The notes under the pieces: generated by a model | Databases searched by the model: none | What the model saw: only the letters and a program-made list of their open reading frames with translations | What the model was told of the DNA's origin: nothing | Origin: Yoonia maritima | GTDB lineage: Bacteria; Pseudomonadota; Alphaproteobacteria; Rhodobacterales; Rhodobacteraceae | Direction: 5' to 3' | NCBI RefSeq assembly: GCF_002933395.1 | Contig: NZ_PKFN01000008.1 | Coordinates: 848,688 to 912,687 of the forward strand | Length of the DNA stretch: 64,000 nt | Shown here: positions 18,324 through 25,314 of the stretch, piece by piece | Position numbering within the stretch: position 1 is the first letter of the stretch | How the letters are laid out: each line of letters opens with the position of its first letter | Translations under genes and position numbers: made by a program

Positions 18324-18410
18324 TGAGCTCGCGTAATTTGAGAAGTTGAAAGGGCCTTGAGTTCAAGGAAACATTAGCAGACCTTCGCTGCGTTGCGGAA
18401 TAAATGCAAG

Positions 18411-18509
18411 ATGGGCTCTTCGCGGTCATAAGCTGCGCAGACCACGAACGGCTGGTCTAGGATGAACTGACTTTCGCTGCACGGCGCATGAACCGGTAAG
18501 ATGCGGACA
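18411..18509 (+). repeat. 99-bp direct repeat, right copy
   Basis: This is identical to 16329-16427. The sequence just before it (AGCAGACCTTCGCTGCGTTG) resembles the motif near 1855-1890, and the sequence after it continues GTGCGGAC, a motif common to several intergenic regions. Confidence 0.95.
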
Positions 18510-18648
18510 GTGCGGACTTGTGCAGGTGCGGCTAGTCTGCCTGTTGGAGCCGCATGGCGGTTTGGCATGATTTGCGCGGCCTCGGGTGCGGCTTTGGGAG
18601 CAGATATGGTCATTTTGCCTGCATTGTTTGCCACTGTGCTCATGAAGC

Positions 18649-18876
18649 AAGCGGGCGGTCAAGCCGGTGGCCATTGGCCGCAAAAATTGGATGTTCGCAG
18701 GCTCGCAAGGAGGTGGCAAAGCCATGGCAATTGCTTACACCCTGATCGAAACTGCCAAGCTGAACAACGTAGATCCGCAGGCATGGCTGACTTGGGTTCT
18801 CGCTCAAATCGCAGACCACAAGATCACCCGCCTCGACGAGCTCACGCCTTGGCGATATGCTGCACAAGCAGCATAA
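18649..18876 (+). pseudogene. IS66-family transposase (TnpC), C-terminal fragment
   Basis: The last ~75 codons of an IS66 TnpC are recognisable: [19 protein letters not shown], then [19 protein letters not shown] and the closing [17 protein letters not shown]. The frame is closed by TGA immediately upstream, and none of the DDE catalytic core is present. It marks an old insertion at the left border of the AT-rich biosynthetic cluster. Confidence 0.85.
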
Positions 18877-19137
18877 CAGAGGCAGTAAACGTCACGCCAC
18901 AGCGCCTTCAACGAACAGGCACCATGCATGCACCACCCAGCCGGTTCAAAGCAGCCATGGAAAACCTCTTGCGAATAGGAGTGTCTCGCCAAAAACAACT
19001 TTTAGGCGGTTTAACGCCAGTAACAAGCCATTTACGGTTGCAAATCGCTCGCTCTGGTTGATATTGGTCGGACCAGAATATCGTTACGTTGCGCGGTGCA
19101 TCACTTTTTTTCTCCAAATGTTGTTAGGAATCAAATT

Positions 19138-19989
19138 ATGATCAAGCCTGCAAAAATAAGTTGTTCAGCAGATGGAAGCACAAAGTATCTTTGGGAGCTG
19201 GAAGATGGGAAGTTCGTTGAAAGCATCTACTTTGAGCTGGACGACAAAGGAATCTATTGCTTATCCAGTCAGGTTGGATGCAATGTTGGTTGCCCTTTCT
19301 GCGAAACCGGAAAACAGAAAGTGCTCCGAAACCTTTCATCAGAAGAAATAGTGCAACAGGTCTACGGGCTATTTGAAGACAAAGGATTAAGTCGAATTGA
19401 CGAGATAGACTATGCTGGTATGGGCGAGCCGTTGCATAACTTTGAAGGAGTCGAGGAGTCATCTGACAGGATGATAACGGAGAATCTGACAGACTTAGTC
19501 TCACTAACTACGTCTGGCATCGTGCCCAAGATGAAGTTGCTGCCGGACACTGCGGTTGGCGAACTCTATTTGTCAATGCACGCCTCCGACAATGCCACTC
19601 GATCCCTCTTGGTCCCTGTAAATAGGAAGTGGCCAATCGCTGAGACCGTTGACGCAGCCTCCTACGTTGCCGAAAAGCTGGGCCGTACTGTTACAGCAAA
19701 CTACCTACTTTTTGATAACTTGAATGATGCGGATGGCGATGCCGTGAATTTAGCCAATGCGCTCAACCCTAACGACTTTAGAGTCCAACTGAGTGAATGG
19801 AACTTAGTTAGCAATTTCAGATATGTTCCAGCAAAACCAGAGCGTTTCGAAATTTTTGAGGACATGCTAACCGAACGCGGTTACGAAGTATATAAGATGG
19901 TCAGTAGTGGTACTGACGTGGGCGGTGGTTGCGGCCAGCTAAGCGCCCAGACACTTGAAGATCTGGCGGTTGCCGGAGATGTTGAGTAA
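19138..19989 (+). CDS. RlmN/Cfr-like radical SAM enzyme lacking the N-terminal domain
   Basis: The protein has 283 residues from ATG 19138, preceded by TTAGGA; a GTG/ATG 42 bases earlier has no such site. The radical SAM motif CNVGCPFC holds the 4Fe-4S cluster. The Cys seven residues before it (CLSSQVGC) and the C-terminal Cys in GGGCGQL correspond to the two catalytic cysteines of RlmN (C118 and C355 of the E. coli enzyme). DYAGMGEPLHN and SLTTSGIVPK also match. RlmN proteins have about 380 residues; here only about 40 precede the core, so the RNA-binding accessory domain is missing. It probably performs RlmN-type methyl transfer on a non-ribosomal substrate. It is the first gene of a five-gene operon, coupled to the next by TAATG. 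Confidence 0.88.
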   Translation: MIKPAKISCSADGSTKYLWELEDGKFVESIYFELDDKGIYCLSSQVGCNVGCPFCETGKQKVLRNLSSEEIVQQVYGLFEDKGLSRIDEIDYAGMGEPLHNFEGVEESSDRMITENLTDLVSLTTSGIVPKMKLLPDTAVGELYLSMHASDNATRSLLVPVNRKWPIAETVDAASYVAEKLGRTVTANYLLFDNLNDADGDAVNLANALNPNDFRVQLSEWNLVSNFRYVPAKPERFEIFEDMLTERGYEVYKMVSSGTDVGGGCGQLSAQTLEDLAVAGDVE

Positions 19990-21011
19990 TGTGTGGACTG
20001 GCGGGGTTTTTTGTCGGCTGTGAATTGGCCGAATCTTGCAAGAAGTCGGCGATATCTTGCGAAAGCATCAAGCGCAACTATGCCTCGCCATTTAGGAATT
20101 GGGATAGTAGGGCAAGCGTCCGCTCGGCGCCTCAAAGACAGCTTGGCGATAGCGAAACTCTCTTCCCCTCCGAGCTTGTTCCGATAACAAATCACCCCCT
20201 ATTTGGCAGGAAGTACGAGCACCTTAGGTCAGTGATTTGTAATCTAGAACTGCTGCGGTTCCTTGACTTCACCACGAAACTGGAAATGGTTGTTGTGAAT
20301 GATGCGACTGCAAAGGTGGCTCTAGGGTTGTTTCCGTTTGTGCTTGACGACGAAGCTCAGCTGGACGCTCATCGCATCTACGTCGACGAAGCCTACCACT
20401 CACTTTTCTCATTTCAGATGGCTCAGAACGTCAGAATACGGTTAGGTCTGAATAACTGCTTTGAGCTGCCTCAACCCGCATTTCTAAGGCGAACAAATGC
20501 CTTGGTTTCTGGTTTGGATTCGCAGCTACGGAGGGAGTACGCGAAGTTGTTTTTTGTAATCATCTCAGAGATGTTGATTACGAGTACCCTAAATGAAGCC
20601 CGATCCTATTCTGGAGTCGATGAAGGCATAAGGAAATTGATGTCAGATCACTCCAGTGACGAGTATCGTCATCATATATTCTACCGTCAACTTTTAGAGC
20701 AGATTTGGCCACAAATAGATATTGATACAAAAGAGTTTTTCCTTTCGAACCTTGAGAGCTTTACTGCCGCCTACTTAAGGCCCGACAAGAAGTCATTGGT
20801 CAAAGAGATGCTATTTGCGGGTTTGCAGAGGGATGACGCTGAACAGATTTTTGATGAAACCTACGTACCTGATGTTGTGCGAAGCTATGATCTTGCCTGT
20901 ACGCAAGAGATTCGAACTGTACTGGCGGATCTAGCTCACAATACAGACGGGTTGTCGCGAGAGCTTGTACTTGGAATATCTACTGGCCACACAGAGAATA
21001 TCTCCAATTAA
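19989..21011 (+). CDS. AurF-type di-iron N-oxygenase
   Basis: The protein has 340 residues. The helical core carries a likely carboxylate-bridged di-iron set: Glu in EMVVVND, an ExxH in DEAYHSLFSF, Glu in SEMLITSTLNE, and HxxxExxH in DHSSDEYRHHIFY. These match the AurF p-aminobenzoate N-oxygenase family, which oxidises aryl or alkyl amines to hydroxylamine, nitroso or nitro groups. The ATG overlaps the radical SAM stop (TAATG). The first ~25 residues (MCGLAGFF...) are not AurF-like and resemble the Cys2 N-terminus of class-II glutamine amidotransferases, which is odd. In context it is probably the N-oxidation step of the cluster. Confidence 0.85.
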   Translation: MCGLAGFFVGCELAESCKKSAISCESIKRNYASPFRNWDSRASVRSAPQRQLGDSETLFPSELVPITNHPLFGRKYEHLRSVICNLELLRFLDFTTKLEMVVVNDATAKVALGLFPFVLDDEAQLDAHRIYVDEAYHSLFSFQMAQNVRIRLGLNNCFELPQPAFLRRTNALVSGLDSQLRREYAKLFFVIISEMLITSTLNEARSYSGVDEGIRKLMSDHSSDEYRHHIFYRQLLEQIWPQIDIDTKEFFLSNLESFTAAYLRPDKKSLVKEMLFAGLQRDDAEQIFDETYVPDVVRSYDLACTQEIRTVLADLAHNTDGLSRELVLGISTGHTENISN

Positions 21012-21046
21012 CGTCAGTTTGAATATAAAGAAGGGCCAATTCAGCT

Positions 21047-21727
21047 ATGACAAGTTTATCGTTAAATGCTAGAAGCTATTGGGATAATCGTGCTCAGGTA
21101 TTTGAGAAGCAGTTTGAGTTGGCACCAGTACGACGCAAGGTAATTCAGCGGATTATTGAAATTGCCAAACCTAAATCTGACGAAATATTTGTAGATATTG
21201 GCATGGGAACCGCGAGACTATTTACCGAGGGCGCGCAACATTTCAAGGCTGCTCGTGACTTGGTCGGGGTCGACATCTCGCCTGAAATGGCAGAAATTGC
21301 GAAAAGTCGCATGAAAGATCATGGGTTTAGCAATTTCGAAGCCCATGTCGGTCAGTTTACTTCACTGCCGATCGAAACGGGTTCTGTTGATTGCGTGTTG
21401 TCAAGCATGGTCATGCATCACATGGATAACAGTGAGAAACAGCTAGCGATTGCTGAAGTGAAACGGATACTTCATCCTCAAGGGAGGATCGTAGTCGCAG
21501 ACCAACTGGATTGCTTTCAACAGGAAGTTAGCGAAGATGAATTTAGGGAGGCAATGTATCAAACGTTTTCGTTAGACCCAACAACGCAAACGAGAAGCTC
21601 CAAGAACTTTGGGCATCGAGAGCATACCATAAAAATCGGTGAATTTTGTAATTTGTGGACTTCCGCTGGATTTTCCGTTCATCAAGAGGTTCTTGATGAC
21701 GTGATCGGCATAGTCTATTCGCAGTGA
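21047..21727 (+). CDS. SAM-dependent methyltransferase (class I)
   Basis: The protein has 226 residues. Motif I is VDIGMGTARLFTEGA, followed by a LVGVDISPEMAEIA acidic loop, a VDCVLSSMVMHHM motif IV region and HPQGRIVVAD. This is the Methyltransf_11/UbiE-like fold. It starts 35 bp after the AurF-like gene and is in the same orientation and composition. It would O-, N- or C-methylate an intermediate of the cluster; the acceptor is unknown. Confidence 0.88.
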   Translation: MTSLSLNARSYWDNRAQVFEKQFELAPVRRKVIQRIIEIAKPKSDEIFVDIGMGTARLFTEGAQHFKAARDLVGVDISPEMAEIAKSRMKDHGFSNFEAHVGQFTSLPIETGSVDCVLSSMVMHHMDNSEKQLAIAEVKRILHPQGRIVVADQLDCFQQEVSEDEFREAMYQTFSLDPTTQTRSSKNFGHREHTIKIGEFCNLWTSAGFSVHQEVLDDVIGIVYSQ

Positions 21728-21743
21728 AAAGGCTATAATTAGA

Positions 21744-23006
21744 TTGAATATCAATAAAGTACTCCTATTTGCGGCAAGCCTCCAGTTTCTTGGAACTGCG
21801 TCCTTTAATCTCTCCGTGTTTGGAGCGGGCCTGCTACTTTTGAGGGAGGCGGAGTCGATTGTACCCTACATTGCCAATGGCTTTGTAGCCTCCTTCGTGA
21901 TTGCGTGTTTTGGTCCCTTCGCAGGAAATATCTCAGATCGCATTGGTCGCACACAAAGTAGTTTGATTATCTCGCTTCTGGCTATGGGCGTTTCGATCCT
22001 AGCGCTGACTCTTGGCAGCAGCTCAGTTTGGGCATTTCTGACTCTTAGTTTGACGCTGGCCAGTGCGCTCTTCATGTCCACCCTAAGTGTGGTCGCTATG
22101 AGTTCTGCTAGGTTGACAAGCTCGAAAGTCGAACAAATTGGCTCGGTACTCTCGAAGGTTCAGATCGCCGAGCAGGCCGGTCGAATAGTTGCCCCACTAC
22201 TAATAGTTCTTCTATTTCCGATCGGCTTATGGGGTCTTGCCATCACTCAGGCGTTGTTATTCAGCGTTGCAATCTGTGTCATAGTCGCCTTCAGGACGGA
22301 GATTGGCAAGTCAGAAACAATGGCGACTCCCAAAGAAGCCAATAAAGCCCTTGCTCCAACTCCCATTCGGGAGATGTTCGGGTTAATTCGACGCGATAGC
22401 TTGCTGCGGGTCTTTGCTCCATACTTAGCGGTTTCGACCGCTTGCGTAGAATTGTCAATTCTCGCACTTACTCCGGTAGCCTTGTCAATCATGACGGAGC
22501 AACTATTGGCGACTGCTTTCATGATTGCAAATGTTTCGGCAGTGATGGGAGGTCTCCTTGCGACGCGACTGACTCCACGATGGTCCGTTTCTTTCGCAAT
22601 TTTTATCTTTATTTCGATTGAAGCTGCCGGCGCAATGCTGTTTGCGATGCAATCGCAGACTACTAACCTCTATGTCTATGCGGCCGCGCTCTGTTTCGGA
22701 TACTTCATCATGCCAACGTCGCTTATATCTGCGCAGGTTGCATGGTTAGCGAACATACCGAAGCAAGATCAAGGTGTTGCCGCCGGGCTCGAACGAACTT
22801 CAAGCTGGTTGTTAGTACCCTTGGCCTACCTGATAGGACCACTGGTTGTCCCCCCAAGCTCTACTTCATTCGATCCGGAGGTAGTCTCCGCATTTCGCTC
22901 CGTTGCGCTCTACGCCGCAATTGCACTTTTCGTGGCCAGCATACTTTTCCTGATGACCCGGCCCGTCAGACTCCTTATCCAGAAAAATTCTCCGAGGAAT
23001 GCTTAA
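21744..23006 (+). CDS. MFS transporter, probable exporter of the cluster product
   Basis: The protein has 420 residues with about 12 hydrophobic helices, the loop 2-3 signature in the form GNISDRIGRTQSS, and a VGG-like central hinge. The start is TTG at 21744 with AAAAGG upstream; no ATG fits. It lies 16 bp after the methyltransferase and 2 bp before the amidotransferase. An MFS exporter inside a biosynthetic operon usually secretes the product and gives self-protection; that is inference here. Confidence 0.85.
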   Translation: MNINKVLLFAASLQFLGTASFNLSVFGAGLLLLREAESIVPYIANGFVASFVIACFGPFAGNISDRIGRTQSSLIISLLAMGVSILALTLGSSSVWAFLTLSLTLASALFMSTLSVVAMSSARLTSSKVEQIGSVLSKVQIAEQAGRIVAPLLIVLLFPIGLWGLAITQALLFSVAICVIVAFRTEIGKSETMATPKEANKALAPTPIREMFGLIRRDSLLRVFAPYLAVSTACVELSILALTPVALSIMTEQLLATAFMIANVSAVMGGLLATRLTPRWSVSFAIFIFISIEAAGAMLFAMQSQTTNLYVYAAALCFGYFIMPTSLISAQVAWLANIPKQDQGVAAGLERTSSWLLVPLAYLIGPLVVPPSSTSFDPEVVSAFRSVALYAAIALFVASILFLMTRPVRLLIQKNSPRNA

Positions 23007-23008
23007 CG

Positions 23009-24637
23009 ATGTGCTCAATATTCGCGATACTCTCCCATGATCGATTGCCTGATGACGCTCGAAAGGTAGCTGTGCGACAATCCAACCTGATGTCACACAG
23101 AGGTCCAGATGCCTCGGGGATTGTAGAGTACCCGAGATCGATCCTGGTTCATAATCGAATTTCAGTTGTTGATGTCTTTTCTGGTGGGCAACCATTACGT
23201 AGCCCGACCGATCGATCCGCAGTAGTTGCAAACGCAGAAATTTATAATCACGAACGAATTCGCGAAAGAACTGCTGGCTTCAGTTACGCTACTAGTTCTG
23301 ATTGCGAAGCGATACTTGGCTTGTTAGAAGTTTTGGGACCCGACGCGATCAACCAATTGGAAGGAATGTTTGCGTTCGCATATGTTAACGATGAGAAACG
23401 TGAGTATTGTGTAGCACGAGATCACATAGGCATTCTTTCCTTGTACTATGGATACGACGCATCGGGCCGCCTGTACGTTTCCTCCGAATTGAAGTCGCTT
23501 GAGCGAGTTTGTGATTGGTTTGCCGTCTTTCCTCCTGGTCATTACCTGACACACGCCACCCCGGAGCCGGTTCAGTACTATGATCCCGATTGGCGCAAAC
23601 AAGAAGATGCAGAGCACTTCGCTCATGTAGAGGGAATCAATGATGCATTGACTGCGAGCGTTCGTGCCCACCTCATGTCTGATGTGCCCGTCGGCCTGCT
23701 GTTGTCAGGCGGCTTGGACTCATCTCTTATTGCGAGTATTGCAGTAAAGGAAAGTAAAAAACTCGGATTGGGCAAGCTAAAATCTTATTCAGTCGGATTA
23801 GATGGTTCACCAGACCTTGAAGCGGCGCGTGATGTAGCCGAATTTTTGGGCACAAGTCATTTTGAGTACATCTTTGATCCGGAAGAAGGAATCGACGCCC
23901 TAGAAAGCACTATATACCATTTGGAATCTTATGATGTTACGTCTGTTAGGGCATCGGTGCCGATGTACTTAATTGCGCGCCGGATTCGAGGTGACGGGAC
24001 AAAGGTGGTTTTGACAGGCGATGGAGCGGATGAGGTTTTTGGCGGGTATCTGTATTTTCACTATGCTCCATCTGCTTTAGAACTACACAAAGAATGCGTA
24101 GATAAGTTGGGCATGATGCATCTCTATGATTGCATGAGGGCCAACAAGACCATGTTGTCCTGGGGCGTTGAGCCGCGAGTCCCGTTTTTGGACAAAGCAT
24201 TTCTCGACTATGCAATGACTGTCGATCCTCGGTTGAAACTGCCTAGCAAGGACAAAATGGAGAAATTCATTCTCAGGAATGCGTTTAGAGGTTACCTGCC
24301 TGATCAAGTACTCTGGCGACAAAAGGAGCAGTCGTCAGATGGGGTTGGTTACTCTTGGATTGGTAGTCTCAGGAGCTATGCAGAGGCCAGTGTTTCGGAC
24401 CGGCAGTTGACCGATGCGGCCCACCGGTACAAGCTGAATACTCCCCGAAGCAAAGAGGCTTTGCTTTATCGGAACATCTTTTCTAGCCTGTTTAGCAGTA
24501 CATCTGCGGCGGAATGCGCACCAAGTGCGAAATTCGGTGGTAATGCAACCAACCGATCTCACAAGTGGCTTGGCAGCAAATTCAGTTCCGACCCCTCTGG
24601 TCGTTCAATCTCAAGTATTCATTCAAGTTTTTCTTGA
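23009..24637 (+). CDS. Asparagine synthase (glutamine-hydrolysing), AsnB type
   Basis: The protein has 542 residues. ATG at 23009, two bases after the MFS stop, gives MCSIFAI with Cys2 as the glutaminase nucleophile; the open frame extends further upstream inside the MFS gene, which is irrelevant. Glutaminase motifs: MSHRGPDASG, VVANAEIYNHE. Synthetase motifs: the ATP loop LLLSGGLDSSLIAS and TGDGADEVFGGYLYF. The whole length closely tracks E. coli AsnB (554 aa), including the C-terminal SSDGVGYSWI. In the place of the AsnB GEGSDE motif it has GDGADE, so the Glu thought to assist ammonia attack is Asp. It is either Asn supply or an amidation step in the cluster. Confidence 0.92.
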   Translation: MCSIFAILSHDRLPDDARKVAVRQSNLMSHRGPDASGIVEYPRSILVHNRISVVDVFSGGQPLRSPTDRSAVVANAEIYNHERIRERTAGFSYATSSDCEAILGLLEVLGPDAINQLEGMFAFAYVNDEKREYCVARDHIGILSLYYGYDASGRLYVSSELKSLERVCDWFAVFPPGHYLTHATPEPVQYYDPDWRKQEDAEHFAHVEGINDALTASVRAHLMSDVPVGLLLSGGLDSSLIASIAVKESKKLGLGKLKSYSVGLDGSPDLEAARDVAEFLGTSHFEYIFDPEEGIDALESTIYHLESYDVTSVRASVPMYLIARRIRGDGTKVVLTGDGADEVFGGYLYFHYAPSALELHKECVDKLGMMHLYDCMRANKTMLSWGVEPRVPFLDKAFLDYAMTVDPRLKLPSKDKMEKFILRNAFRGYLPDQVLWRQKEQSSDGVGYSWIGSLRSYAEASVSDRQLTDAAHRYKLNTPRSKEALLYRNIFSSLFSSTSAAECAPSAKFGGNATNRSHKWLGSKFSSDPSGRSISSIHSSFS

Positions 24638-25267
24638 AGCGGTCGGTGACGTTGAAGAAGTGCGGCTCACTTTAGTTAAGAGGTCCTCTCCGTCCCGCAA
24701 CCCGGTCATCTGGTTCTCGGTTTCGCGGCATCAGGCCTGAAGGCCCGCTCTTTCTGCCGCGCTGCAACAGATATCAGTGGGGTTCACCGGACGCATAAAG
24801 GAGTGCTGTGGGCGTCGGGAGAACCGGCTGCCTTGGCAAGAAACATGACTTCATTTTCTGATGACGATTTCTATCGTCCACCTGCACCAACAACTGCTGG
24901 GTTAATGTTCCCTGCGCGTTCGAAGCAGACCGTACGTGGTTTCACACTGGCGAAGACGCCAGCTGAGAAGCATTGGCGGCAGATCATCAGCGCCAGCCAA
25001 GGCGAACGGGAAACCTGCCTCCTGACACTGGCGATGCCAAACCTTTGGAATCTATTCGATCATGTGCAGTGGAATGCGGCAAGGGCGGGAAGCGGGCATT
25101 CGCTGCGACGCGGCGAATGGACTGTTGCTATGGTCTGCCCGCCGAAGGTGGCGGTACCGGCAGCTCAATCACGCGGTGATGGAGACGATGATGCAAGTTA
25201 GGCCGCGGCGGTTTCGTCGCCCAGACTTGCCCCCTAAGGTTGCCAGAGCCATGGCCGTTCACAAATA
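24638..25267. other. Intergenic region with no confident gene
   Basis: A 132-codon plus-strand frame (24803-25201) is open but has no ribosome binding site, a random-looking composition, and a switch to high G+C around 24900. It is probably decayed DNA at the right border of the AT-rich cluster. The G+C returns to backbone level across this stretch. Confidence 0.45.
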
Positions 25268-25299
25268 GAGGCAGCCGCAGTTGCCCTGCTGGCTGCCTC
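25268..25299 (-). terminator. Terminator hairpin after the TRAP permease gene
   Basis: GAGGCAGCC and GGCTGCCTC form a perfect 9-bp stem around a 14-base loop, 15 bp after the permease stop on the minus strand. A weak TATTTG follows on that strand. Confidence 0.55.
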
Positions 25300-25314
25300 C
25301 GTCATCTTTCATCA

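Noticed and set aside
19096..19137. Upstream start for the radical SAM gene
   Set aside because: It has no ribosome binding site, while TTAGGA precedes the ATG at 19138, and the extra 14 residues do not resemble RlmN.
22742..23008. Long N-terminal extension of the asparagine synthase
   Set aside because: The extension overlaps the MFS gene in another frame; the catalytic Cys must be residue 2, which requires the ATG at 23009.
24803..25201. 132-codon frame after the asparagine synthase
   Set aside because: No start signal, no recognisable pattern, and a composition change inside the frame.
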